64,000 nt of DNA from CADEDV01 sp964437415 (GTDB taxonomy: Bacteria > Bacteroidota > Bacteroidia > Chitinophagales > Chitinophagaceae). The position numbers were made by a program, and so were the translations under genes. Position 1 is the first letter of the stretch. Every line of letters starts with the position of its first letter. This document shows positions 32,812 through 41,507 of this stretch, one piece after another. The notes beneath the pieces were generated by a model. It saw nothing but the letters and a program-made list of their open reading frames with translations, made no database searches and was not told the DNA's origin. The DNA lies in the NCBI GenBank assembly GCA_964437415.1, contig CAYTGN010000016.1, forward strand, positions 18,513-82,512, written 5' to 3'.

Positions 32812-34734
32812 CTAAACAGGCTCCTCCACTTTATCTAACTCCACTTTCAGGTTATTGATAATGAACTCCTGCCTTTCCATCGTATTCTTGCCCATGTAAT
32901 ATTCGAGCAGTTGCTGGATATGTTCCCCAGTTTCGAGATTCATCAAAGTTGTTTTCATTTCCGGGCCAATAAAGCGGCCAAATTCATCTGGCGAAATTTC
33001 TCCCAATCCTTTGAAACGGGTGATCTCGGGTTTTCCGCCTAATTTTTTTATCGCTGCCTGTTTTTCTTCCTCGCTGTAGCAATAGATCGTTTCCTGTTTA
33101 TTCCGCACCCGGAACAAGGGAGTTTCCAGCACATGCACATGGTTATGCTTCACCAGGTCTGGGAAAAATTGCAGAAAAAAAGTCATCAGCAGCAAGCGGA
33201 TGTGCATCCCATCCACATCGGCATCAGTAGCAATCACTACATTATTATACCGTAGCCCTTCCAAACCTTCTTCGATATTTAAAGCATGCTGAAGTAAGTT
33301 GAATTCCTCATTTTCATACACAACTTTCTTTGTCAGCCCGAAACAGTTCAGCGGCTTACCCCGCAGACTGAAAACTGCCTGTGTTTCCACATTTCTGGCT
33401 TTGGTGATGGAACCGCTGGCGCTGTCACCCTCGGTAATAAATATCGTTGTCGCTGTTTGCCTGGCTACAAACTCCTCTTTCCCTTTGTTTGGTATTTCAT
33501 CATCCAAATGAATGCGGCAGTCACGAAGTTTCTTGTTATGAAGATTTGCTTTCTTAGCTCTTTCATTCGCTAGTTTTTTGATACCGGCCAGTTCCTTTCT
33601 TTCTCTTTCACTTTGCTCGATCCGCTTTTTCAATTGCTCGGCAACCGAAGAATTTTTATGCAGGTAATTATCCAGTTCTTTTAGCAGGAAATCGCCAATA
33701 AACTGCTTCATAGAAGGGCCGTCCACATCTACATTCACCGAACCGAGCTTGGTCTTTGTTTGTGATTCAAACACCGGCTCCACGACCCGGACAGAAATCG
33801 CAGCAACGATACCCGTTCTGATATCCGAAGCATCATAATCCTTTTTATAAAAGTCACGGATGGTCTTTACATACGCCTCACGAAAAGCCTGCTGATGGGT
33901 GCCGCCCTGAGTAGTATGCTGGCCATTTACAAAACTGTAAATATCCTCGCCGTAATCGTTATTGTGAGTGAGGGCCACTTCAATATCATCTCCCTTCAGA
34001 TGGATGATGGGATAACGTATCTCATCTTCATTCGTTTTTCTTTGCAACAGGTCAAGCAGGCCATTCCTGCTGACAAAACTTTTCCCGTTGAAAAGTATCT
34101 TCAACCCGGCATTCAGAAAACAATAATTCCAGATCTGGTTCTCCAAAAACTCAGGATGGAATTTGAAGTTCTTAAAAACAGAATCATCAGGGATGAAGGT
34201 GACCAGCGTTCCGTTTTGCTCCCCGGTTTTTGCTTCCTTGTATTCTTTTACCAGGACTCCTCTTTCAAATTCGGCGGTCTTTTCTTTACCCTCACGGATA
34301 GCAGTTACTTTAAAATAATGGCTCAGTGCATTCACAGCTTTTGTACCCACGCCGTTCAGTCCAACTGATTTTTGGAAAGCTTTGCTATCGTATTTGGCGC
34401 CGGTATTGATCTTGCTCACCACATCCACCACTTTACCGAGCGGAATGCCGCGGCCATAGTCACGAACGGTAACTGTCTTTCCTTCGATGCTTAACTCGAC
34501 CGTTTTCCCGTGGCCCATCGTGTATTCGTCAATACAGTTGTCCATGACCTCTTTCACCAGCACATAAATCCCATCATCTGGAGAAGAGCCGTCACCTAAT
34601 TTCCCGATATACATACCCGGCCGGAGGCGGATATGCTCCTTCCAGTCGAGGGATTTGATACTGTCTTCGGTGTAGTCAAATAGGTTGGTCGTCTCTTTTT
34701 CTTTTTCTTTTTCTTTTACTTTCTCTTTTGCCAT
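32812..34734 (-). CDS. parE: DNA topoisomerase IV subunit B
   Basis: A 640-residue ATPase subunit: GHKL domain (HIRLRPGMYIGKLGDG, DNCIDE, GRGIPLG), transducer, and Toprim (FITEGDSASG, DADVDGMHIRLLLM). It partners ParC, encoded at the other end of this operon. The N-terminus has a lysine/glutamate-rich stretch before the ATPase core. ATG at 34734; a TCCACA/TGTGGA inverted repeat lies about 95-120 bases upstream. Confidence 0.97.
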   Translation of the reverse strand: MAKEKVKEKEKEKETTNLFDYTEDSIKSLDWKEHIRLRPGMYIGKLGDGSSPDDGIYVLVKEVMDNCIDEYTMGHGKTVELSIEGKTVTVRDYGRGIPLGKVVDVVSKINTGAKYDSKAFQKSVGLNGVGTKAVNALSHYFKVTAIREGKEKTAEFERGVLVKEYKEAKTGEQNGTLVTFIPDDSVFKNFKFHPEFLENQIWNYCFLNAGLKILFNGKSFVSRNGLLDLLQRKTNEDEIRYPIIHLKGDDIEVALTHNNDYGEDIYSFVNGQHTTQGGTHQQAFREAYVKTIRDFYKKDYDASDIRTGIVAAISVRVVEPVFESQTKTKLGSVNVDVDGPSMKQFIGDFLLKELDNYLHKNSSVAEQLKKRIEQSERERKELAGIKKLANERAKKANLHNKKLRDCRIHLDDEIPNKGKEEFVARQTATTIFITEGDSASGSITKARNVETQAVFSLRGKPLNCFGLTKKVVYENEEFNLLQHALNIEEGLEGLRYNNVVIATDADVDGMHIRLLLMTFFLQFFPDLVKHNHVHVLETPLFRVRNKQETIYCYSEEEKQAAIKKLGGKPEITRFKGLGEISPDEFGRFIGPEMKTTLMNLETGEHIQQLLEYYMGKNTMERQEFIINNLKVELDKVEEPV

Positions 34735-34917
34735 TGCTCACTCTTGTTTTTCAAAGATATTATGCAGTTTCGCTGCGAATTTAGCGGATTGCAAATAAAG
34801 TTGGCCGCCTGATTTTCAGACGTTGCAGTTTTCCACAGGTATGAAGAAGGTGTGGACAAATTTGCAAATAGAAACTAAGACTGTAGCTTATAATTTGCAG
34901 CCGTCGTATGCCAGTAT
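34735..34917. promoter_or_regulatory. parE upstream region with DnaA-box-like repeats
   Basis: TTTTCCACA (34829-34837) and its inverted relative TGTGGACAA (34851-34859) resemble DnaA boxes and form a perfect TCCACA/TGTGGA inverted repeat. May act in control of parE; unproven. Confidence 0.3.
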
Positions 34918-35502
34918 TCAGAGATTGGAGAGAATCTCTTTGACACTCGGTCGCTTTTTATAGTCCGTGTTGAAAAAGCGATAAGTGATGTTAAACTCCT
35001 TGTCAATAATATAAACAGCCGGGACAGGCAGGCTACGTCCATTTTTCCCGTTGATGTCTTCAATATCAATCCCTCCATTCTTGTACCGGGCAATATTATT
35101 CTCTGATAATTCATACTCCACTTTATATGACTTCATGATCTTTAATTCTTCGTCATGAATGATTGAAAATTCAGCTTTGGTTTTCTCAACTGTTTTGTCA
35201 ACGGACAGTGGCTTTTCCGGAGTGATGGCCAGCAGTGTGGCTCCTTTCTCAGTGACAAGTTGCAGTGAGTCTTCCAGTTGCTTAAGATACCTGTTACAAT
35301 AAGGGCACCAATGACCGCGGTAAAATACCAGCACCACCTTGCCTTTTTTCAAAAGGTCTTTCAGCCTGATATCATTTTTGTTTTGGTCTTTCCCTTTAAA
35401 ATCCGGCGCCCTGGAATTGATGAATAATCCTTCCGGAGCTTCCTGTGAAAAAACAGCAATTCCCACCAGCAAAGCTGTGATAAGTGAAATCCCGTATTTC
35501 AT
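34918..35502 (-). CDS. Exported AhpC/TSA-type peroxiredoxin-like protein
   Basis: A 194-residue thioredoxin-fold protein with a signal peptide (MKYGISLITALLVGIAVFSQ). The active site YRGHWCPYCNRYL carries a CPYC pair, as in thiol peroxidase/disulfide oxidoreductase hybrids of the AhpC-TSA family. Probably periplasmic redox or peroxide defence. Stands alone between parE and a divergent small membrane protein. Confidence 0.87.
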   Translation of the reverse strand: MKYGISLITALLVGIAVFSQEAPEGLFINSRAPDFKGKDQNKNDIRLKDLLKKGKVVLVFYRGHWCPYCNRYLKQLEDSLQLVTEKGATLLAITPEKPLSVDKTVEKTKAEFSIIHDEELKIMKSYKVEYELSENNIARYKNGGIDIEDINGKNGRSLPVPAVYIIDKEFNITYRFFNTDYKKRPSVKEILSNL

Positions 35503-35619
35503 ATTAACCAGTTGAGATACAAATGTAAAAAGAGTGAAAATACCGGCTCTCCAATTAACAAAAGATTATTTGTGTTATTTTTGGCGGCTAACTGTCCTTT
35601 TTTCTTTAAAAATATACCT

Positions 35620-35883
35620 ATGTCGAGTAAACACGAGGAAAAATTCCTCAGTAAACTGCTGATTGGGATTGCACTTGTAACTGCTGGTATTTTTGTGATA
35701 TTATATGCCTGTTTTACCCGTTCCCAAACCGATGACTGGTACTTTTGGGGCATAATTGCTGCCGTATCTTTAAATTCAGGCCTTATTCTGATGTGCAGTG
35801 CCTATGTACATAAGATGAAGTCTGACCTGATCAAGCGACAAAAGCAGCGGGAACAGCAAAAAACTTTTACCGCCGATAACTGA
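35620..35883 (+). CDS. Small two-helix membrane protein, unknown
   Basis: An 87-residue protein starting MSSKHEEKFLSKLL, with two hydrophobic helices (LIGIALVTAGIFVILYACF and WGIIAAVSLNSGLILMCSAY) and a lysine/glutamine-rich cytoplasmic end. No known family. Chosen start at 35620; longer upstream reading is low-complexity. Convergent with the DMT gene eight bases away. Confidence 0.65.
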   Translation: MSSKHEEKFLSKLLIGIALVTAGIFVILYACFTRSQTDDWYFWGIIAAVSLNSGLILMCSAYVHKMKSDLIKRQKQREQQKTFTADN

Positions 35884-35890
35884 TCCCGTA

Positions 35891-36232
35891 TCAGCCGAAT
35901 TTTTTGCTGAACATGAAATATACAGCCCCCAGCAAAAAAGCAAAACTGACTAAATATTTCCAGTGAAAAGGCTCTTTCAGGTAATACACGGCAAAAAATG
36001 CAAATACCACCAGGGTGATTACTTCCTGTATCAACTTAAGCTGGAAACCACTGAAACCTTTTTCGCTATATCCCCAGCGATTGGCGGGAACCATGAGGCA
36101 ATATTCAAAAAAAGCGATGAACCAACTGATGGCTATCGCTTTCCATAAAGGCCAGCCCTCCTGTTTCAGGTGATAATACCAGGCAAAGGTCATGAAGATA
36201 TTGGAAGCAACGAGAAGAAGAATGGTTCTCAT
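35891..36232 (-). CDS. DMT-family (DUF486) membrane protein
   Basis: A 113-residue four-helix membrane protein with TFAWYYHLK, FFEYCLMVPANRWGY and KLIQEVITLVVFAFFAVYYL, typical of the DUF486 group of the drug/metabolite transporter superfamily. Substrate unknown. A terminator separates it from smc. Confidence 0.92.
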   Translation of the reverse strand: MRTILLLVASNIFMTFAWYYHLKQEGWPLWKAIAISWFIAFFEYCLMVPANRWGYSEKGFSGFQLKLIQEVITLVVFAFFAVYYLKEPFHWKYLVSFAFLLGAVYFMFSKKFG

Positions 36233-36251
36233 AAATTATAAATACTAACGT

Positions 36252-36276
36252 AAAAAGTCCCACATTTGCGGGACTT
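36252..36276 (-). terminator. Terminator after smc
   Basis: Perfect AAGTCCC/GGGACTT stem (36255-36261, 36270-36276); on the - strand it is followed by five T, 24-48 bases past the smc stop. Confidence 0.7.
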
Positions 36277-36299
36277 AGTTATCTGATATAGTTTATTAT

Positions 36300-39200
36300 C
36301 TAATTCTGACTTTGTTCCAAATTCCGGAAATCTACTGTCACCAGCTTGCTCACACCCGGTTCCTGCATCGTCACTCCATAGATTACATCCACCGTACTCA
36401 TCGTCATTTTATTGTGGGTAACGATGATGAACTGTGAATTGTCACTGAACTGGCGGATCATGTTGGTGAACTTGCCCACGTTGGCATCATCCAACGGTGC
36501 ATCCACCTCATCAAGGATACAAAATGGCGCCGGTTTGATAAGATAAATGGCAAATAACAGGGCAGTTGCGGTCAATGTTCTTTCCCCGCCACTCAACTGC
36601 GTCAATGATGTCGGACGTTTGCCTTTGGGTCTTGCCAATACATCAATTCCGGTTTCAGCCAGGTTCTCCGGATTCTCCAATACGAGGTCTGCGTCATCGT
36701 CTTCAGTAAACAATGTTTTGAATACTTTGATAAAATTCTCTCTTACCTGGTTGAAAGTCTCGAGAAATTTCTGGTTAGCCGTTGCTTCCACTTCCTCAAT
36801 TGTCTTCAACAAACTTTCTTTGGCATTCACCAGGTCATTCTTTTGCTCCACAATGAATTCATATCGCTTTTTCATTTCGGTGAAAGCTTCGATAGCCGTT
36901 GGATTAACTTCCCCGAGATTCTCCAGGCGTTTCTTCATCCTGCCGGCCTTTTCCTGCAACTCTTCCAGGGTAATTTCCGTAGTTCTTGCCTGGTCCAAAA
37001 TATCTTCCAGCCTGATGCGGAACTCTACATCTAATCTTTCCTTTGTTCCGGCCAATTGCAATTTCAGTTCGTTCAGTTTATCTTTGATAGCGGCCAGCAA
37101 ATGTTCCACCTGTTCTTTTTCTTTCACCTTATGACGCAATTCGCTTTCCTTTTCACTAAGTTGGTTGCGGAGGTTGTAATATGCCTGGTCGGCTTCATTC
37201 AAAATACTTTGCTCTTCTTCTCTCCTTCTCATCATCTCAATCAACCCCTCTTCAATATCTTTTAGCAAATTGGCTGATTGCTCAATACTGGTGGTTGTAT
37301 CAGCAAGACTTGTCGTATTGTTCTCAATCTGCTGTTGCAGGTCATTCAACTGGTTTTGTTTGAAATCCAGTTCCTGGTTCAATGCATTGATCTTGCTTTG
37401 CTGCCGGGTCACATTCAGGTTGAACTCATTGTACTGATGCAGCGCCTCATTGTAAGAGGTTTCCGCAGTTTTAAAACTATCATCTGCTTCCATGAGTTTG
37501 GAGCCATAACTCTGCAACTGTTCGTTGTATTCCAGCAATTGATTTCTCACCCCTTCCACTGACTGCTGTGTATGCAGCATCTGATGGGCCAGTTCTTCCA
37601 GGCGGTACTGGCTGCTGGTCTGCATCGAATGCAGGTTCTCCAGTTTATTATGCAGGGAAAAAACCTGGTTGGTCAGTTGCTGTATCTCTCTTTCGGTTTC
37701 TCTCAGCGCATTTTCACGGAGGTCTTCATTAAAAGCGATCACTTCATTGTGACGGGCCTGTATCTCGCTGCGAAGTTTTTCCACCACTTCGGCCTGCGCA
37801 GCTATTTCCTCCTGCAGTTTTTCCAGATTCTTTGCCCGGCCTATCTTTTTGCCTTCGATCAACCCAACACTTCCGCCGGTGAGTGAATATTTTCCTTTTA
37901 CATACTTGCCGTGCTTCTCTATTACCACAAACCCGTTGCTGTTCTGTAATGCATTTTCATTATCGGCAATGAAAACATTTCCTAAAAGATGTTCAGCAAG
38001 TTTGCGGTATTTCTCTTCCACTTCCACCACACTCAATGCATCAATGGCACCTTCCAATGAATGAGAAGAAACATTGAGCCCACTTTCATTCACTTTGTCC
38101 AGCAGGAAGAAATTAGCCTTTCCTTTCTTATTCTCATCCAGCAGGTGAACCGCCTGCAAACCTTCCTGCAAATCATTGACCACATAATAACTCAGGTATG
38201 GCTCCAGTACATTCTCCAATGCAGTTCGGTACTCTTCTTTTACATACAGGATATCTGAGAGGATCGGCGAAGTATGATTCCAGTTGCTGTTGTTATGCAG
38301 GAACTTCACAGAATCCGGATAGCCTTCCATCGAATCAATCATGCTTTTCAAAAGGTCATGTTCGTTCCTTCTGGCATCCAGTTTTCTTGTTTCAGCTGCC
38401 AGCTCGTTGCGCAATCCTTCGAGTATGGATTGAGTTTGTAAAATCTGTTCCCTGGTATTTTCCTGGTGTTGCTGCAACTGTTCCAGGTCAACTTTCTTTA
38501 TATTCAGTTCTTTTTCTTTCAGTATTCTTTCCTGATCGAGGTGGTGACGCTGTTCTTCTCTTTGTTTTCTTTCTTCTTCAATCTGAGCTATCGTTCTTTG
38601 CAGGTTCTGAACGGAAGTATCGGCCACAGCTACTTTTTTCTCTGCATCAAACTGGTTGCGCTGCACCTGCTGGTATTCGCTTCGTAATGAGTCAAGCGTT
38701 CTGCGCTTCTCATCCAATGCCGCCCTTTGCAACAGCACCTGGCTGTTTAGTTGCCGGAGTTGTTCATTTAATCCTTCAAGATTCTTTGCTTCCTCTTCCA
38801 CCTGGAGTTTGGTGAATCCAATGCTCTCATCAATACCTTTCAACTGGCCGCCGGCTTTTTGCAAAAACTCCTGCAGGTTATTTTCTCTTTCTTTCAGGTA
38901 TTCGAGTCGCTGGGCTGCAAGGTTTTTATCGTTTTCTTTTGTCCGCACCTGCTGCACCAATTCATTAAAAGCATGCTGCATACTTTGCAACTGTCTTTCT
39001 TTTTCAATGAAACCTACTTTCTCCTGTTCCAGTGCCGCTTCTTCACCGGCAATCTCCGCTTCCATGCGGATGCGTTTGTCTGTTTCTGCATCGTGCTGTT
39101 CGGTCAGCTCTTTGTAGGTAAGGTTGAATCCTTCAAGCGCAGCTTTTGCCAGTTCAATACTCACTTCACGATAATCCTTTTTGATCTCGTGGTATTTCTC

Positions 39201-39836
39201 CGCCTTTTTCGCCTGGCTTTCCAGTGCCTTCAACTGGTTGTTGATCTCAAAGAGCAAATCTTCAATACGGGCCAGGTCCTGTTCGGTGGCATCCAATTTC
39301 TGTTTGGCCTCTTTCTTTCTTGTTTTGTAAATAGAAATACCGGCGGCCTGTTCCAGCATCCGGCGACGGCTGTTATCCTTGTCTTTTATGAGATCATCAA
39401 CCATCCCCAATTCAATGATGGCATAGCTGTCGGTACTCACCCCCGTGTCCATGAAAAGATTCTGGATGTCTTTCAGGCGGCACTGCACATCATTTAGCCG
39501 ATATTCTGATTCACCGCTTTTGTAAAATTTGCGGGTAATGGTGACGGTGCTGAATTCGGTAGGCAACAGGTTTTTTGTATTCTCAAAAGTAAGGCTCACT
39601 TCAGCCAAACCACTGGCACTGCGGGTCTTGGAGCCATTAAATACCAAACTATCCAGGTTCTCACTCCGCAGTTGACTGATCTTTTGCTCTCCTATCACCC
39701 AGCGGATGCTGTCAACAATATTGGATTTGCCGCAACCGTTTGGGCCAACGATGCCGGTAATGTTATCATCAAAATTCACTACAGTTTTGTCGGCAAAACT
39801 TTTGAATCCTTTGATCTCTAAACTCTTTAATCTCAC
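36300..39836 (-). CDS. smc: Chromosome segregation ATPase SMC
   Basis: An 1178-residue SMC protein: Walker A GPNGCGKS at 31-38, coiled coils, a hinge around residues 500-640 (VKFLHNNSNWNHTSPILSDI), a second coiled coil, and the signature LSGGERTLTATALLFAIYL with Walker B FCILDEVDAPLDD. It loads with ScpA/B to organise chromosomes. The start is a GTG codon giving the family start RLKSLEIKGFKSFADKT. A long intergenic region lies upstream. Confidence 0.98.
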   Translation of the reverse strand: MRLKSLEIKGFKSFADKTVVNFDDNITGIVGPNGCGKSNIVDSIRWVIGEQKISQLRSENLDSLVFNGSKTRSASGLAEVSLTFENTKNLLPTEFSTVTITRKFYKSGESEYRLNDVQCRLKDIQNLFMDTGVSTDSYAIIELGMVDDLIKDKDNSRRRMLEQAAGISIYKTRKKEAKQKLDATEQDLARIEDLLFEINNQLKALESQAKKAEKYHEIKKDYREVSIELAKAALEGFNLTYKELTEQHDAETDKRIRMEAEIAGEEAALEQEKVGFIEKERQLQSMQHAFNELVQQVRTKENDKNLAAQRLEYLKERENNLQEFLQKAGGQLKGIDESIGFTKLQVEEEAKNLEGLNEQLRQLNSQVLLQRAALDEKRRTLDSLRSEYQQVQRNQFDAEKKVAVADTSVQNLQRTIAQIEEERKQREEQRHHLDQERILKEKELNIKKVDLEQLQQHQENTREQILQTQSILEGLRNELAAETRKLDARRNEHDLLKSMIDSMEGYPDSVKFLHNNSNWNHTSPILSDILYVKEEYRTALENVLEPYLSYYVVNDLQEGLQAVHLLDENKKGKANFFLLDKVNESGLNVSSHSLEGAIDALSVVEVEEKYRKLAEHLLGNVFIADNENALQNSNGFVVIEKHGKYVKGKYSLTGGSVGLIEGKKIGRAKNLEKLQEEIAAQAEVVEKLRSEIQARHNEVIAFNEDLRENALRETEREIQQLTNQVFSLHNKLENLHSMQTSSQYRLEELAHQMLHTQQSVEGVRNQLLEYNEQLQSYGSKLMEADDSFKTAETSYNEALHQYNEFNLNVTRQQSKINALNQELDFKQNQLNDLQQQIENNTTSLADTTTSIEQSANLLKDIEEGLIEMMRRREEEQSILNEADQAYYNLRNQLSEKESELRHKVKEKEQVEHLLAAIKDKLNELKLQLAGTKERLDVEFRIRLEDILDQARTTEITLEELQEKAGRMKKRLENLGEVNPTAIEAFTEMKKRYEFIVEQKNDLVNAKESLLKTIEEVEATANQKFLETFNQVRENFIKVFKTLFTEDDDADLVLENPENLAETGIDVLARPKGKRPTSLTQLSGGERTLTATALLFAIYLIKPAPFCILDEVDAPLDDANVGKFTNMIRQFSDNSQFIIVTHNKMTMSTVDVIYGVTMQEPGVSKLVTVDFRNLEQSQN

Positions 39837-40391
39837 GGTTTTCTTGTTTAAGTCAGCGGCGAATTTACAGCAATAAGAGTGAAAACAAGTTTTGGCTATC
39901 AGTCAGTTATTCACAACGATTAGCCAAAAATGTGAGCAAGAAATCTGAAAACTCTGGTTGTGAATAGTAACGCCAGACAGGGATAGTCTGAATGCGAAAC
40001 TCCCTTGAATAAAATTTCTGACGCAGGAAAAACAGGTAGTGTATCACCCGGCAGCTACCGGGTTTGAATTTAGTAAGGTGTAACGAATGTTATTCATGGC
40101 CCTGTGGCTATCGCTTTGCTACCCGATCCTTCAATGCCTCTGGACTTTCCGGCGAAGCCTGCGGCAGGCACAGAATCACTGAAAATGGTACAATACCCAA
40201 TAATAAATAAACTCTTTTTATCGGAAAGAATATACTATCTTCACCGGGTGAACAAAAGTTCTTCCGCCATTTAGTCTGGATTTGTATCAATTCTTACTCT
40301 TCGTCTTAGTAACAGTTAATCTCCTCTTAGCTTTTTTGCAGCCGGTCCTTTGTCACAGGTATTTTTATTGTTTTATTTAAAATTATGTTTT
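39837..40391. other. Long intergenic region between smc and the RRM gene
   Basis: 555 bases. It contains the inverted repeat TATTCACAAC/GTTGTGAATA (39908-39917 and 39957-39966), where TTATTCACA (39907-39915) matches a DnaA box exactly, and a small palindrome GCCTGCGGCAGGC near 40157. A 60-codon frame at 40108-40290 has no domain character. The right end is the leader of the RRM gene. Confidence 0.5.
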
Positions 40392-40661
40392 ATGAACATG
40401 TACGTTTCGAATCTGAGTTTTCATACCTCAGAAGATGTATTAAGGAAATTGTTTGAAGCTTTTGGAACTGTTACTTCTGCCAAAGTGATTAGCGACCGTG
40501 AAACAGGACGCAGCCGCGGATTTGGTTTTGTTGAAATGGCATCAGAGACTGAGGCCACCACTGCTATGAATGCATTGGATCAAAAAGATATTGAAGGAAG
40601 AGCCTTATCAGTGTCTTTGGCAAGGGAAAAATCTCCCCGCTCCAATAACAGAAATTACTGA
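40392..40661 (+). CDS. RRM-domain RNA-binding protein
   Basis: An 89-residue single-RRM protein: RNP2 MYVSNLSF at 3-10, RNP1 SRGFGFVEM at about 40-48, tail KSPRSNNRNY. Such small RRM proteins are common in Bacteroidota and cyanobacteria and bind RNA, often induced by cold. I chose ATG 40392 just before the RRM; upstream reading is hydrophobic leader. Followed by a strong terminator. Confidence 0.94.
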   Translation: MNMYVSNLSFHTSEDVLRKLFEAFGTVTSAKVISDRETGRSRGFGFVEMASETEATTAMNALDQKDIEGRALSVSLAREKSPRSNNRNY

Positions 40662-40709
40662 TACGATATTCATATTGTTATGGTAAGAGGCCTTTTACAA
40701 GGCTCAAAT

Positions 40710-40739
40710 AAAAAAGACGGTTAATAGCCGTCTTTTTTT
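40710..40739. terminator. Strong bidirectional terminator
   Basis: Perfect hairpin with arms AAAAAAGACGG/CCGTCTTTTTT around TTAATAG, between the RRM gene and the convergent porin-like gene. Confidence 0.85.
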
Positions 40740-40752
40740 ATTTTCTTATTAC

Positions 40753-41307
40753 CTAATATGAGCTGTTTCCCGTTCCTCTCACCCTGTCCATCTGTGCTTT
40801 GTGCAGGTAAACCTGGAAACCTGCGTTGAGGGCAAAGCCGCCACTACCGTCAAAATTCTTCAGCTTGATGTGGTCATACCCCATCAGGATATCAATCGAA
40901 ACATGTTCGCTGATAAAAATGGCAGCACCGCCGCCGAGAAAATAATTTATCCCGGTGTTCCGGTTAGATACATTACCAATTGTGGTCTTGTTGGTAAGAA
41001 AGCTCAGGTTGGTATGAAATAAAGGACGAACATTGGCTGTGGTGAAATAATAGCGGGCAAAAGGCCCGATCCCAAAACTACTGGTCTTTTCATCACCGGT
41101 CTTGGTGAAATTGAGGGTGAGATTGCCGCCGAGGGCAAGATTATTGATCACAAAAGCGCCGGCGCTGGGTGTCAGCCCCACCTGGGTATTATTCTCAGAA
41201 GTGTTGATGCGGAGAAAGCCGCCCACCATCCAGTCACCTTGTTCTGTTTGTGCATGCAACATGCCTGCACAAATAATTGATATAAATAAAACGATTACCT
41301 TCTTCAT
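40753..41307 (-). CDS. Outer-membrane beta-barrel protein (small, porin-like)
   Basis: A 184-residue protein with a signal peptide (MKKVIVLFISIICAGMLHAQ) and alternating beta strands ending in aromatic residues (GGNLTLNFTKTG, FGIGPFARYYFT, FALNAGFQVYLHK). It matches small Bacteroidota outer-membrane barrels related to OmpW/opacity proteins. Function unknown. ATG 41307 chosen as the signal-peptide start. Confidence 0.8.
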   Translation of the reverse strand: MKKVIVLFISIICAGMLHAQTEQGDWMVGGFLRINTSENNTQVGLTPSAGAFVINNLALGGNLTLNFTKTGDEKTSSFGIGPFARYYFTTANVRPLFHTNLSFLTNKTTIGNVSNRNTGINYFLGGGAAIFISEHVSIDILMGYDHIKLKNFDGSGGFALNAGFQVYLHKAQMDRVRGTGNSSY

Positions 41308-41507
41308 ACAAATGGTTTTAATACATAAAAGTAAATCATCAAAGCCAATTAAAAGAATAATACAATATACCCGACCTGATTCTAATGACAATATAAGACA
41401 TTAAACTGCCTGGTTTTTTTGATGAATGCCAATGCTTCGGTAACTTAGTAACCGGCAGAATAAATCATCAGCACGGTAATTGCATTCGTTCTTCAACCGG
41501 AAAGAGT

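Noticed and set aside
40108..40290. 60-codon - strand frame in the smc/RRM gap
   Set aside because: No family or composition support; the region is probably regulatory.
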